In this document: piece after piece, positions 51,998 through 64,000 of the stretch
Position numbering within the stretch: the first letter of the stretch is position 1
How the letters are laid out: each line of letters opens with the position of its first letter
DNA from: Undaria pinnatifida
Lineage: Eukaryota; Sar; Phaeophyceae; Laminariales; Alariaceae
Direction of reading: 5' to 3'
Assembly: GCA_012845835.1 (NCBI GenBank)
Contig: JABAKD010000028.1
Coordinates: forward strand, 5,552,296 to 5,616,295
DNA length: 64,000 bases
The notes under the pieces: model-generated
Databases searched by the model: none
What the model was told of the DNA's origin: nothing
Seen by the model: the letters and a program-made list of their open reading frames with translations, nothing else
Program-made: the position numbers and the translations under genes

Positions 51998-52938
51998 CGA
52001 TGGTTTTGGTGTCGGTAGTGTTTTTCCCCATCGCTTCAGAGACCGGTTTGAACGATTATGTCGCCGATACCGTGCGTAGATACACTGGCTCAGACTCGGT
52101 CTATGAACGTATACCGCAAATTGGGGGTTTGGGTGGGAAGTTTGTTGTTTAGGTGTCATCGACCTTTTTTTTTTTTCCTTTCGTACAAAATGTGCGGTTG
52201 CAGCAGGTGCGTTTGTCGACAAGCACACGCAGTGCGCTTCATAAGTCTACTTGCGGGGATAGCCAGCGAAGGGAGCTGTTTATGGTTTAGGATTCACCAC
52301 CATTGTGGCGATTCACATGGAACTGGGTGGGGTTGTTGGTGTTTCATGTTGGCGATCTTGCTGGCCAGATACCAGATAAACCCTATGAACAGCAATGGTG
52401 CCAGGTTTGTACCAGACGGTTGACTGCGTCCCTCTTATCTCTGTGCCTTTTGAACGCGGATGGCATAACCGTTGGCGCATCCTTCAGCGCTTTACCGCGC
52501 GCTGTGTGGTAGTGTTCTGCGTTCGATCATTCGTTTTTTTTTTAAAGATTCTGGGATGATTGTCGCAACCCTTGCATCCAGACGAAGCTTCCCTGCGTTT
52601 AGTGTACACCCTCGGGCTGCCTCGAGTTTGGTTCGGTTTAGGGATCTACATTCAAGCTTGCACTCGCTCTACTGTACGGTTAGTTCTAGACAGTTTACAC
52701 TTAAAGCAGCAGTGATGCCTCTACGAAGGACATATGTCTCGCTGAGAACGTTATCGTTTCGTGCTTTCCATCCATCGTCACGGTGCTGGTGCGTTACGGT
52801 ATTGGTTTCCGGCAGTTTGTTGGCTCGACTCAGTACGGAGTCATCTATTTACAATCAGGAGCGGCATCTTTCTCTTTGGCATGTGCACCGTGTAATCCAT
52901 GTCTGTTTTCTGGTTTTGATTGTGACGCCCAAACCTCG

Positions 52939-53034
52939 TGCAGGGACAACACTCGCTCGGCGGCATGGAACTGTACGCCCTCGAAGACGACGCCTTTGGT
53001 TTAACGTTTCACAAAATCGGACAGATGACAATCT
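52939..53034 (+). other. Orphan exon-like stretch
   Basis: After a possible acceptor CGTGCAG the frame reads GQHSLGGMELYALEDDAFGL, TFHKIGQMTI, stop. It looks protein-like but matches nothing I can name. It could be the last exon of another gene, an ATM alternative exon, or chance. Confidence 0.25.
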
Positions 53035-54987
53035 AGACCAGGTAGATGCTATATTTTCCTCGCTTAGATCTCGCCCTCGTTGTGACGTTCTCCGCTCGGT
53101 AGAAGTCGACGTCAGCCTTGCAACTTATACTCGTGCCTGTTTCTTTGGGTTCTGTTAAGCAGAAACTCCAAGTGTGCCCGGTCCAACCTAAATAATGAAG
53201 CAGTACGGGGAGCAGCACGCGAACACGTTGTTGACGTTGCGTTCCAGCAAACACATACCTGGTGCAAATCAAACAAATTAGAATATGTACTGAATTATAA
53301 CCGAGTGCGGTTCTTCCTCGTTCATCGGAGGAACCAGAAATCGGTACAGCAACGCATCGCACAACAGCAAGGTTTTCAGAGTACAGGGTAATCGTCTTGT
53401 AGCTCCATTGGTTCATCCCGGATATTGGTGGAGATGCCATGGGATAATGGGATACGATCACCCTGTCTGCACTCTTTCAATTTTCAATTTAAATTTTAAG
53501 CTTTGATTAAAAAACTTCTCCCCCCAGCCAAGATGTCTACTGGCGGCAGGTTAGGGGTGTGGTGACGGACGGACTTTTTCGGGAAAGTTAGTCTGACGGA
53601 CGCGTGCTACTATCGGCACTACCAGGTTATAGTGTGGAACACGTCGGCCGCACACCCGTGGTTGATGCCCGTTTCTTGTTGACTGATCGTGGATATAGTT
53701 GGGCCCAGAGCTACTCGTATGACGAGCAGGACATGTGCATGTACGTGCGAACGTACGGATCATAGACTCGCTTACTTCAATGCCGGTGCCTTCGGAGGTC
53801 GCCCTCGGTAGTTTTGTGACCTCTCAGACTACTTTCGGTTCTTAATTGCCGACGCGGAAAGGATGTTTTCCGGATCAATCCGTGGCCTGCCCCCGCTCTT
53901 TGCTCGTTTTCGTTTTTTGTTTTTGAGCCTGCTTTTTCTGCGCACACCCCGCGAAGCGAAGGCCCAAACGAAGCTACGATAGGCACAACAGTATCTACGC
54001 ACCGCAAGCACCACAGAACAGCCTGCAATCGGCCGTGCACAGAGCAGCAAATTACATACAGCAGCACGTTCGTGACGACCAGACATCAGAGTGCGACAAC
54101 ACAAGCGAGCAGACAAGAAGAAGTGTGCCCGAGATACAGCCACCATGCACGCGTAGATCATGGTTCCTTTTCCATTCTTTGCTGTTTTTCTTTACCAACA
54201 ACTAAATATTTTCAGGCTGGCTTAGGAACCCCCCCCATTTTTTTTCTCCCCAGCGAATGCCGCTCGCAATATCCACTCAAAGGGTGAATATTCGGTATTA
54301 TACTAACCCCATGACGAAAGGAAGCGGAGGGTGACGTGGCCAATTTTGTTTTTAACGGCCCCTGGCTGTCTGTATGTAGGAGGAGCAACACTCGTATCGA
54401 CCGATGACAGACCTTTAGTCTATATTCTTCAATAATATTCACGCTTGTCCAAGCGGAGGCAAGATTTTTTTTGCGCCATATTTTGCACAAACCGGTTGGA
54501 GGTGCTCCAAGGCATGTCTGTAGAAATTTCCGCGCGAAAAAACGAAGATCTGACCTGCCTGTGTTCAACATTATTATGCAGAATCTAGCGAAAAAATTGG
54601 ATCCTAAACTAAAAACCAAGTAATTTGAAGGAAATAACGATTCTTACTCGTTTTTACGCGCAAAATTCCAAAAGTCCAAGCCGTTTTTGAAAAATAGATC
54701 CTGAATTTCTGTACACGTACGTGTTCGACATGCCCGTCCCGAGGCCTGACCTCCCGTTCTTTTTTTTTTCTCGCCGAAAAAAAATGGCCCAAGGTGGGCC
54801 ACATTTTCCAAAAATTTTTTAACAACTGACGAAAATTCAGACCCCCCCCATAAAAACCCCGACAAGTGAGGTCTTCGCAATGAATGGCACATATGTACAT
54901 GGAAGACGTTTGTTTGCAAAATATCACGGTCTGAATCGAAATAAACGGCGTGGACATTCGCCCGGGAGTAGTAGTTTTTTTTTTTCT

Positions 54988-55078
54988 CAACCCCTTTATA
55001 GCCCCCGAACTACTCCCTATACTAAATCCAAGTAATTTTGTCCCCCAACAGGGGTTTCCAGTTGTAAAGGGGTTAACG
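54988..55078. mobile_element. Tiny inverted-repeat element
   Basis: AACCCCTTTATAGCCCCCGA on the left faces CCAGTTGTAAAGGGGTTAAC on the right. The interior CCCTATACTAAATCCAAGTA is shared with 16,115-16,140, where the right end reads CCAGTTGTAAAGACGTTATC. Confidence 0.55.
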
Positions 55079-56959
55079 TAAACCAGCCTGTATTATTTCC
55101 CAAGTACCGCTGACACTCAGTGCCGTGACGGACGCCGTCTAGACATATGCTACTGTTTTTAGTATAGGATGTCTTAAGGGAGTACATCACATATTCTTTG
55201 TACACACGTACATTTTGTTTATTATTTTTTGAAGCTGTCATCTTTCAAATTGATAGCCAGAAGGACCAATGAGCAGCTTCTTCTTGAGACAAAGGGATAT
55301 TTTGCTGAAGCATGGCGACGGTGATCTTGGTATTTTCAAGTCGCCAGTTTTACCTACAACCAATCATGGACTTCTGTTCGGGCTGCACATTAGTTATAGT
55401 TTTCCCATGGTATATGTCATATACGTTGTACACCGCGTGACTCAAGCGCGAGATGTATGTATTAGCGGCCTGCCGTTGACCGTTGAGTTTGGTGTTGTGA
55501 CCAGCGGTATATGCCGGAAACCAATTGCCTGGCTTTTCTTACCAGGTAGTATGCATAAAATCGCTACCTGGTATGATACCGAAGGACGTTGGTCGGTAAA
55601 TGCGTCTATCAAGCAATACAAATAAATACATGTAGCTTTCCCTTTTCTCCCGCCGACCACTTTGGTCGCACTTAACTCGTCCCTTTAAAGTGCTTCATCA
55701 GACATTTATTTCAGGAAGGAGTTGCCGCACGCAAACATTCTTCAGGGTGCTCGCACCGTTCGTTTCGTGATTGAAATGGTGGCATTTCGTTGGTTTACCC
55801 AGTGTATGTGCTCGTTTGGATGTATGTGCGTTGTGGACGTTCTGTGATTGGGGCGAAGTTGCGATTCGTCTTGTACCCTACGAACTTCAGTTACTTGTGG
55901 ATTTGACCCGCTAATAATGGACCCGAGAGGTCGATGTGTTCGCGCGGAACACTTTCGATAGTCTATAGGCACGGCTGAGCCGATAGCGAGCTGCGAATAG
56001 CTCGGCTTCCGGGGTTGCTTACATGAGATTGGTCGCATCCTTACCCTTTCGTACATGGGTGATATACGTTTACTCGCCCGAACGCTCTAAGCACAGCAGT
56101 GAACGGCTTTCGCATACTCAAATCTCGACCAAGGTTCGCCGTCATCTCAGATGCCTGTGCGAGCCCCTTGTGCCGTCGCTGTGGAAGAAGTCCCTACCCA
56201 CACCTGTCTCGTCCTTATATCCGCCCTCACGCGGGTTTCCCGCAATTCCTTTAGCGTCCTACTATCCGTGGCGAGGTACCACGTGCTTGGATCGGCACCA
56301 TAGACATGTCTTGCTGCCAGCGGAGGAGACTGCTTGTCGATCATACAATGGCAAGGAAAAAGTCTACGATCACGCGCACGAGGGCGGGGCGGTTGCGAAT
56401 ATATTCGAAGAATTCTGCAGGAAAATCTTGTGCATGGCGAGTTGGAACTTTATAATGAGTTCAGTGAGTAACAAAATACAAGGTTGTTTATCAGCCCACG
56501 AACCACTCGACACAAAAGCTGGTCACAAACTAGCGACTTTACGAGCATTCATGTATCCAGATACAGTACAACCGAACGGCATCTGTATATTAGTCGGCGT
56601 CCGGGGAGTAGATATCGCCAAAACAACCCGCACGGTTACTACATACAATACCTGGCATTATTTGCGGGGACACAGAGATTAAACGTAGCTAATAAACGAT
56701 GAGATTGAATTATGCTTTAATGCCAACAGCACTGCCCCCCCACACCGCCCTTCAAGCACAATTCCAACCCGTTGTCGTGTTCTCGCTCGGTCCAGGAATT
56801 GACCAACCCACACGAGCAGTTTACGGGGTTCTTCGCATCCTGGATCAGGGTCTTTGACCCGTGTCCCCGCAGGAGGTTAACGTCGGTAGCGCGATGCAAC
56901 ATTGAGAACTTCGATGCTTGACAAAGGAGGATCCTCCTTGTCTTGAGGTATAGACTAGT

Positions 56960-57282
56960 CTAGTGCTACCAGAGTTGTTTTTTTTCTTCACACTTTTACT
57001 TTCCAGCTTCTGGACAAGCCGTGGTCACACAGGTGTCGTCCCATCTCCCCCTCGGTTCTTGCCTTCAATTTTTATCGCGCATAGGGTTCAGCAATCCCAC
57101 TGCTCGTCGATTTTTCATCGGAGTGTTGCTAACTCACGCTCTCGCGCTTTCCGCAAGTCATTTTGTGCACAAGAAAAAGTCCCCACGAACTTATACGAGT
57201 ATGCACCCGGCGAGGCTCGAACTCTCGAAACTGACCTATTATACCAGGCTCGAGGATTGATACGCCACCGGGGGCGACCGGA
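56960..57282 (-). mobile_element. SINE-1 copy, reverse orientation
   Basis: From 57282 on the - strand: CCGGTCGCCCCCGGTGGCGT, box B-like GAGTTCGAGCCTCGCC, body, GGCTTGTCCAGAAGCTGGAA, A-rich tail at 56,975. Collinear with the copies at 21974 and 59450. Confidence 0.75.
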
Positions 57283-57664
57283 GAGAAATATACAGCACCA
57301 CGGCGGAAACGTCCGTTTGAGGGGCAATCATCATGCCCCTAAATATGAACACGTCTTCTGTATAGATGAAAATCCTCATTCGCTGCATGTACGATTGCCC
57401 CGGAAATGCAACAACGCAGGCAGAGAAGACGTTTGGAACGTGGTGGGTAACACTACAGGAACGACACCAACGTTCCACGATGTGCAGCCCCCTGAGCACC
57501 AAACGACGGGGAAGCACCAGCGCGACCGCCAGTACATTACCCGTGCTTGATACTGCAAGGTCAATCCATAGTCGTACCGCTTATTTCCAATTTCCTTTAA
57601 GATGCGTGCAATCAACCGCCGCTCTCTTTCTAAACAGCGAGTTGAGTCGTGTTACGGTATAGTC

Positions 57665-57843
57665 TAGCCCCCCCAACATTTCTTTAACGAAAGGGCCGAT
57701 TTCGAAGCCATCTCCCGCACGTATCTCCCGGAATACGTTGCCCCTTGACACCCCGACGTCATCGCTCGATAGACCTTTGCACACGAGAAAATATATGGAT
57801 ACTTTTTTTTCAATAGTATCCTTCCTCGTGTCGAGCAGCCATG
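57665..57843 (-). repeat. Dispersed repeat G, copy 2
   Basis: On the - strand it begins CATGGCTGCTCGACACGAGG and contains GCGATGACGTCGGGGTGTCA and GGAGATACGTGCGGGAGAT. Same order as 2907-3075. 57,850-59,449 shows no recognised feature. Confidence 0.7.
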
Positions 57844-59449
57844 AAACATTCGTTAGAGAAAATCACTGGTTTTGCGGGGGGCTATCGTAGAATCAGTCAG
57901 TTGCTACTTCTTCCTTGCGCCTCTTGCCCCCCCCTGCCTCTTAATCCCTATTGTGCTCCACGACTTTTCACCCCCGGCGACACTTTGTCGCCGCCCCCGT
58001 TTTTTTTACGTTAGTTGGTATGTGGTATGACCCCACACAGAGATTCAAACAGCCGAACTGTTGCGGACGACGACAAGGGCATGCTGGCATTCATTCACGA
58101 CACGCGTTTCCGTCGGGAGATTGGGATCACTAAATGCATATGTTCTGGCGCTACTACAGGCCCTGCAGGGGAGAACGCCCGGACGTATTCTCCCTAGTGA
58201 CCAAGCCCCCTAGCAATCACGTGGAGAGGAATAAAGTTGGAGACCATTATCCCGAAAATATTCTTCCTTTGCCTCTAGACTAAGTGTTACATTTCAGAGT
58301 GGAACAGCAACCTGACGAGGGTGCTGACAGATGACCTAACTAACGCGCTTCGACGTCTCCAGGTAGCTTGATTTAGCCTACGAAGTTACCATCGGACCTG
58401 GCGTTACCGCATCACCTCCCGGTCTTCGTTGGATTGGATTCGTTTGGCCTCAAGCCTGAGGTGTTGGTGTGGAGAACGACCGGACGCGGTTTAAGAGACC
58501 ATTTTGCGCGTTCCGATGTCTTTGGGGGGCATATGAAATGGCCACATCTGGCCTGGCATAACCGTATTGCCCTACGGTTATATATATGCTACGACGGTCT
58601 GGCGCGGTCATGTGTAAGACAAGAATATGTCAACCGTGCTAAGGTTATTATTGTAGGGGGTTCTATCATCACAATAATAATGTTGCGACAAGAAGAGGGT
58701 GTTCCCACAAAGGAGGGACGTTGTCATGGAGGTGCAGCACGATGTCAAGAGGTCGGCGCAAAGGGCGATTCATGACCTGTCTTCAGAAAAGGGTACAAAA
58801 TTGCCGGCGACATTTCGCCGAGGTACGAAGCCCACCCAACGCGCCCCGCCGGGTACCAGTGTATATCGTGAATGAGAGAATACGTCGCCGCACGCGTTCA
58901 ATATTTCTTGTGACGGGTGTTGGAACACAAATTCACTCCTCCACTTTCTCCGGCTGTGGAATCGAAATCAAAACGTCTACCTGCACACGACGAGTTCTGC
59001 TTCTCCTTCATGATGTGGGTTACCTGAACCCGGACATGGCTTGGTCGACGCGCCTATCCGCACGCGCGGGCGCATCCTTAGCGGAAGTGGCCATGACCGG
59101 TCGAATAATGCGACTCTGCACCGCCAAGTGGCGGCGTCTGCTGACGTATACATATCGTCTAGACCTAGCATCACGTGTACAACAAACTCCTAAAGTATAC
59201 ATTTATGCGACCTTGAAATGTCGGAACCCATCCCTCCCCCCGCCCGCCTCAAAAAACCGGCCCTACCCCCACCGGTTATACGACTTACAGGATACACAAG
59301 AAAAGCGATGCATTCCAAAGCCGTCAGATTTTGTCCCCATCAAAAACGGGTTAAATACGTAGTTTCCGTGCACCCTGTGGTTGATCAGCATCACCTTGTT
59401 GGCCCCGGTACAAGCTAGTTTTAAGGGGAATCGCCGACCTATATCCTTG

Positions 59450-59765
59450 CCGGTCGCCCCGGTGGCGTATCAGGTTATCCTCGAGCCTGGTATAGGTCAG
59501 TTTCGTGAGTTCGAGCCCCGCCGAGTGCATACTCGTAAAAATTCGTAGGGACTTTTTCTAGTAGTGCACAAATTGACTTGCGGAAAGCGCGAAAGCGTGG
59601 GTTAGCAACTAACACTCGATGAGAAATCGACGAGCAGTGGGATTGCTGAACTCTATGCGCGATAAAAGTTGGAGGCAAGAACCGAGGGGGAGAAGGGACG
59701 ACACCTGTGAGACCACGGCTTGTCCAGAAGCTGGAAAGTCAAAGTGTGAGAGAAAAAACAAAAAC
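59450..59765 (+). mobile_element. SINE-1 copy inserted in another repeat
   Basis: Head CCGGTCGCCCCGGTGGCGTA, box B-like GAGTTCGAGCCCCGCC, 3' end AGCTGGAAAGTCAAAGTGTG then an A-rich tail. Left flank TCGCCGACCTATATCCTT and right flank CACGCGATCGGAGCAACAAC are adjacent at 60,498-60,565, where no SINE is present. Confidence 0.8.
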
Positions 59766-60497
59766 AACAGGCCACACACCCAGTAATACACGCGATCGGA
59801 GCAACAACACAGCTTGCAAATACGAGTTTCAACAGAAACTTCCGATTTCACATCTAGAGTGGGTTATGTATAATTGATACTATATACCAGGTAGTAAGAA
59901 CGACACACGTACACAGGTTGGTTGGACAACAGATCAGGTAAGTTTGGTCTTTAAAATGTCGTGTGTAGACTATGGCTTCTGCTGCTTCGTGCGTCGCCAC
60001 ATAAATCGGTGTTTGAATTTCCCGCTCAGAGGAAGAGCACAAACGGCTGGCTTGGTTGACCAACTCACCGTCTCTCTCGTGTCTGAACCCGTCATCAGCA
60101 AGGGGCTCCCGACATGCTCGCGTCCGGCGAGGGTTTGCTCGCCTACACGGAACGAGTTCCCCCCCAATGATACTACTGTCAGGTGCGTACGATTTCTCTA
60201 TCATTATAGTCTAATCTAACCCCACTCCCCAATGAAGACATGCCTAATTCCCTTCCACCACAATAAACACCGTTTTGTTCGTTACTGCCTGCATTCGAGT
60301 TATTCTTGTAGTTACTGAAATTCGTAACCTCAGCCCAACAAAATGCTAGGACAGGGGATAAGAGCGGTAACACTGCTGTATTATTAAGCCGGGTACGCTA
60401 CTCTATAATACGCGTATGCGAAACCAGGTTAGAAATGACTCGGTCGAGTGAAGTTCTTCCTCGGTTATCGGAACAGTAGAAATATTACGTTTTACAT

Positions 60498-60650
60498 AAA
60501 GTCGCCGACCTATATCCTTAATGAGGACACACAACTCGTAATGCGCGCGATCGGAGTATCACACACAGCTTGCAAATATGAGTTTCGACGAAATCTTCGA
60601 TCTCACAGCTGGAGTGTATTTTCAATTTTTATAATAAAGTGGCCCCGGCT
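60498..60650 (+). repeat. Uninterrupted relative of the SINE-flanking repeat
   Basis: TCGCCGACCTATATCCTT runs directly into ATGAGGACACACAACTCG and GCGCGATCGGAGTATCACAC, GCTTGCAAATATGAGTTTCG. A third fragment (GCAGCTTGCAAATATGAGTA) is at 50,290. 60,650-61,535 shows nothing else. Confidence 0.7.
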
Positions 60651-61535
60651 CTCGTATTTTCGCTCTTGCCGCTATCTCCATTTGAAACAGAGCATTCTAT
60701 TGCTCCGTGCACAATACGCGTACACCGGTCTTTTCGCTCTCCTGCCGCTGGCATTAGCAACGCACCATTTTTGAGTTGGTCCACACACATTACGCAATGC
60801 CGATGTTTTCGCTCTCTTGCCTGCGTGCTTGCATTTTAATGGCAGCAATACTTTCGTCGGAAGAACCTTAAAATCGTTCGTTCACTGAGTCATCCCACGG
60901 TAGGGGTCGCAGTTGTAAGATTGCGCCAAAAAGTCCCTGGGCGATAGAGTTCCTCATGTGAGGAACTGCCGGCCAATGAAGTAATTTCACGAGTACAATG
61001 TATTTTTGGACTGAGGCATGGAAGCTTTGTCGGGTTGCGCGAACGAATGCCTTCGAAGTCATTTTTCGGGTGAGATTTTGAGTTTCCCTGATTCATGTGA
61101 GGAGCTCAGGGACTGATCGATCATGCTGCAACCCTACCGTGGGATAGCTCCACGCGTGATTGCTCACTCACTTAATCATCGTTTCAAAGTTGTCATCGTT
61201 GAAGAGTTTCAGACACACCACCCACGCAAAATCATGAAAAAAAATACCAGGTAGGTGCAAAGTACCATTACGAAGCAGGGTACGACGAGCACTACACCAG
61301 AGATCGCTACCGACAACAACATCAACAACACGAGAGCGTTAGACCTACAGACTAGTTTAATGTTATAAAACACGTGGCTTGCGATTACAGCTCGACTTTG
61401 ACTTTCGTTTCTGGTGAACGTTTTGTACTATTTTCAGTATTATAATAGACAAATAGTAGTACGACGAGCACCGGGCCAGATACCACTGCGGCATCTGCGC
61501 GTCAGAACGCGCGCGCAGTAGTTGCAACCGGTGCA

Positions 61536-61558
61536 TAGTAGTAGTAGTAGTAGACTAG

Positions 61559-61602
<44 letters not shown>

Positions 61603-61608
61603 ATTGTT

Positions 61609-61643
<35 letters not shown>

Positions 61644-61684
61644 AGTTGTAGTTGTTGTTGTTGTTATTGTTGCTGCTGCTGCTG
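61536..61684 (+). repeat. (TAG)n / (GTT)n trinucleotide array
   Basis: TAG units turn into about 40 GTT units with a few ATT/GTA variants and end in CTG units. The poly-Val and poly-Thr frames are artefacts. Confidence 0.97.
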
Positions 61685-61827
61685 CTCTCAGATCAAGCAT
61701 ATCCAAGTCCGTGCTCACAGGACAGGCTCCAGTCACTCTGGAGTGGAGGGGTACCCCTGGGCAAAATACACAAACCAAAAGTGGCACACGCATAGACTAT
61801 ATCATAGTTGACGCAATTCATGTGTAA
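61685..61827 (+). pseudogene. Possible endonuclease-domain fragment of a non-LTR retrotransposon
   Basis: Frame ends VTLEWRGTPGQNTQTKSGTR IDYIIVDAIHV. A TRIDYIIVD-like segment is typical of the end of the APE endonuclease of non-LTR elements (SRIDYILVS). Only this short segment remains. 61,830-62,800 holds an A/G-rich stretch (62,410-62,540) and nothing else recognised. Confidence 0.4.
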
Positions 61828-62799
61828 TGGAGTGCCCTCCGTACGTAGAAGGATAGCTTATAGACTCGACGTGAAACCGTGCCATGGTTGTGGTGAAACC
61901 ACGTAGTATTAGATGTCACATTCACGCCAGGGCCACCATAGTTGGACGATATGTAGGTGACGATGATGGGATAAGCAGGACGCCCCTCATCTCGCTACCC
62001 TACCCTACCCAGCTTTACTCTGCGCTACCCTGCAGCCCTGGTATGTCTGTCTTTCAGAGTTCAATGTAGAGGGAATTATTACATAAAACGTTTTTGAGTC
62101 TATCCAGCGAGCCATGAGGAGAGACCAACCAAAGACACCGGAACGCATGAGGAGCACGCTTCCCAACACCGACCAATCACGCATCCTGCACTCGGAGTAC
62201 TATTAACAATACTACACATCATGCCTCCGCCAGAAAAAAATGTAAGAGGAAATCGGGAGTCAGACTACGATGTGCCACGTTCATACTGGTGCATACGTCT
62301 CACTACTCGCGCCTGAAAAACCGACTACACCGCTTGCCACCCGGAAAAGACTTCCACGTATACATTACACGTAGTATCTATCACTACGCATACGCACGTC
62401 AGACTCAAGTCCATTGGAAAAAACGAAGAAATGGAAAGAAAGAAAATAATGGAACACGAAAACGAAAACGAAAAAGAAAAGGAAACAAAAGAAAACGAAC
62501 GAAGAAACACAAGAGAAAAAGAAAAAAAAGGCAAGATTAGAGGAAGCAACGAAAGGAAAGGGACACAAACAGCATGCTAAAAGACGCCAGGAACCGGCTA
62601 AAGGCGGAACTGGGCGCATAGATAGAGGGTATCAAGTGTATCAATGGCACTGGGGGGAGAACGCAACAAAAGGCGAATAAGTCAGGGCGGCCTTACGCTA
62701 GCTTGTGACGGCCGTTGGAAGCCCCACAAACTTCAAGACGATGATGGCCAATCGCGGACTTCAGTCTCTTAGACACCCCTGGCCGCTTAGATGTACCGA

Positions 62800-63560
62800 C
62801 GGTGGATGGCGCGGCCGCGGCCTTTCCGTTTCGCTCTGCAGCTCTGCATCTCTCCGCGTCATGCGATTTCTGCGTGAATGACTCTGCTCCCTCCTCTACC
62901 CGTCAACACTATCTGCCGGCCTTCTGTGCAGTCTTTCACCACCCTTCCAACTTCATTCCAAAGGCCAACATAGCCTTCTTCGGGGTGCACCATCCAGTCC
63001 TTCTCCTGCCCCCCTGAGTAGCCGTTACCCCCAACAAGCCTTCCACACATCACCCTCTGTGGCAATCGCTCCTCCCCCATACGTGCCACAAGTCCCGCGA
63101 ACAATATCCTCCGTTTGCGCACTATCGCCTCTATGCTCTCGGAAGCTGTCTTGGCAAGCGCGTCGGCGTACGATAGGGTGTGGTCGTCGCGATGCCGTTT
63201 TCGCTCTCCGAGGCATGGGAGGAGCATGGAGTGGTGAACCCGTCGTAGCCTGTCACAGTCAGGCTTGTTCGGGCTCCATGTCATGCAACTGTGGAGTAGT
63301 TGTCTCGATCACCTCGTCTTTCAGCAGCCGCACCCTCAACCGTAAGCGCACACCCGGGAGATCATAGATTTCCATCTTGTACCGCTGGAAGCACGCCCAG
63401 GCCCTCCGAAGACGCCGCGTTTTCTCGATGCCTTGGGTTCTCTGTCTGTGCTGATAGCCCCACCCAAGCACACAAACTCGATCGTCTGTTGGTATACCTG
63501 GCCGGCTGCATTGATGGTGAACGATACCTTCCCCCCAGCTTTAGTCTGCAGGCACATGAT
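62800..63560 (-). pseudogene. Non-LTR retrotransposon ORF2 C-terminal remnant, two frameshifts
   Basis: Reading right to left: INAAGQVYQQTIEFVCLGGA IST (63,510-63,455), a frameshift, RRAWACFQRYKMEIYDLPGV RLRLRVRLLK (63,420-63,325), a frameshift near 63,285, then MTWSPNKPDCDRLRRVHHSM LLPCLG, DDHTLSYADALAKTASESIE AIVRKRRILFAGLVARMGEE. This is the region after the reverse transcriptase domain that is very widespread in non-LTR elements. The RT domain itself is absent, so the element is 5'-truncated and dead. 63,561-64,000 shows nothing recognised. Confidence 0.85.
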
Positions 63561-64000
63561 TTCCGTTGGCCTCGGAGACCGTAAACCTATTAATAGTACG
63601 ATACAACGAATGCCGTACAGTAGTATTATTACAGTGGTCCCTCAATGGTGGCGTTTGAGCAGTGCCGGCTGCCTGGCAAAGCGCCTGTGTTGTTATCGTT
63701 TGGCCAGCAGGGAACCACCAGCAGTGGCAGTATAAGGAGAAGTAGTGCTGTACTGTAGTCGTCATTACGGGGCCGGTGTTTCTGGCTGGCACATAATGCA
63801 CTTCGCCGAGGCTTATTTTCATACAATTGAAACTTCAAGGCTCAAGTCTATTTTATACTCCGGAGTATGAACGGGCCGATACTGCTGCAGGTCGGATGAA
63901 ATATGCATGAAGAACGCAGGGGTAGAAAACTGTTGACGATTGCTTAGTTTTTAGCTTCGCTTTTCGGCTTCAGCCGTCAATCCTGTTACGTGCGTACCAG

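Larger units (their letters stand above)
51998..56950. other. Intergenic or 3' flanking sequence without a recognised gene
   Basis: No open frame here resembles a protein I know and none has coding-like composition over its length. Contents noted: an exon-like stretch at 52,939-53,034 and a small inverted-repeat element at 54,988-55,078. The 219-residue frame at 56,023-56,682 has no recognisable motif. Confidence 0.6.

Noticed and set aside
56023-56682. 219-residue open frame downstream of ATM
   Set aside because: No recognisable domain, mixed composition and no splice or start context. Could be chance. Not listed as a gene.
58721-59362. 213-residue open frame
   Set aside because: No motif, basic and irregular. 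An antisense frame overlaps it equally well.
61522-61827. Poly-Val (or antisense poly-Thr) protein
   Set aside because: Product of the GTT array. Only the last about 45 residues may be a retrotransposon remnant.

Overview
The window is eukaryotic nuclear DNA. It is dominated by one very large, intron-rich gene on the + strand that encodes a PI3K-like protein kinase of the ATM/Tel1 family. Splicing style, codon use, the repeat content and the diverged ATM sequence point to a stramenopile, most likely a brown alga such as Ectocarpus. That taxonomic call is inference.

Layout. From about 220 to 51,997 I could place 39 coding exons. Their splice phases agree at every junction and give 8,409 nt (2,802 codons plus a TGA stop). 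The true 5' end, with the start codon and the N-terminal TAN region, lies upstream of the window. Residue numbers below count from the first codon of the exon at 220. Exons at 220-32,819 encode the HEAT-like solenoid (about residues 1-1390). Exons at 33,461-42,278 encode the FAT domain (about 1391-2280). Exons at 44,141-51,997 encode the linker, kinase domain and FATC tail (about 2281-2802). The catalytic-loop Asp and Asn, the DFG Asp, the N-lobe Lys and the FATC terminus are all present, so an active kinase is predicted. Three introns have GC instead of GT donors, and in each case the flanking reading frame leaves little alternative.

Introns. They average roughly 1.1 kb and hold most of the repeats. 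These include pentanucleotide arrays (GGGTT, GGTTC, GGTTT, AACCC), a 1.26-kb satellite-filled element with perfect 19-bp terminal inverted repeats (13,001-14,259), small inverted-repeat (MITE-like) and fold-back elements, two SINE-like families sharing a tRNA-like head, and two dispersed families whose copies end in a C-rich run. Several exon edges have been tandemly duplicated into the neighbouring intron: 8,640-9,320, 286-535, 6,360-6,420, and an acceptor-proximal tandem at 25,161-25,510. C-rich tracts sit 10-100 nt upstream of many acceptors. At three exons the tract belongs to a dispersed repeat.

Downstream. From 51,998 to 64,000 I see no intact gene. The stretch holds two SINE copies, one of which sits inside a repeat present uninterrupted nearby, a trinucleotide array, and decayed non-LTR retrotransposon pieces. 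The best piece is on the - strand at about 62,800-63,560 with two frameshifts.
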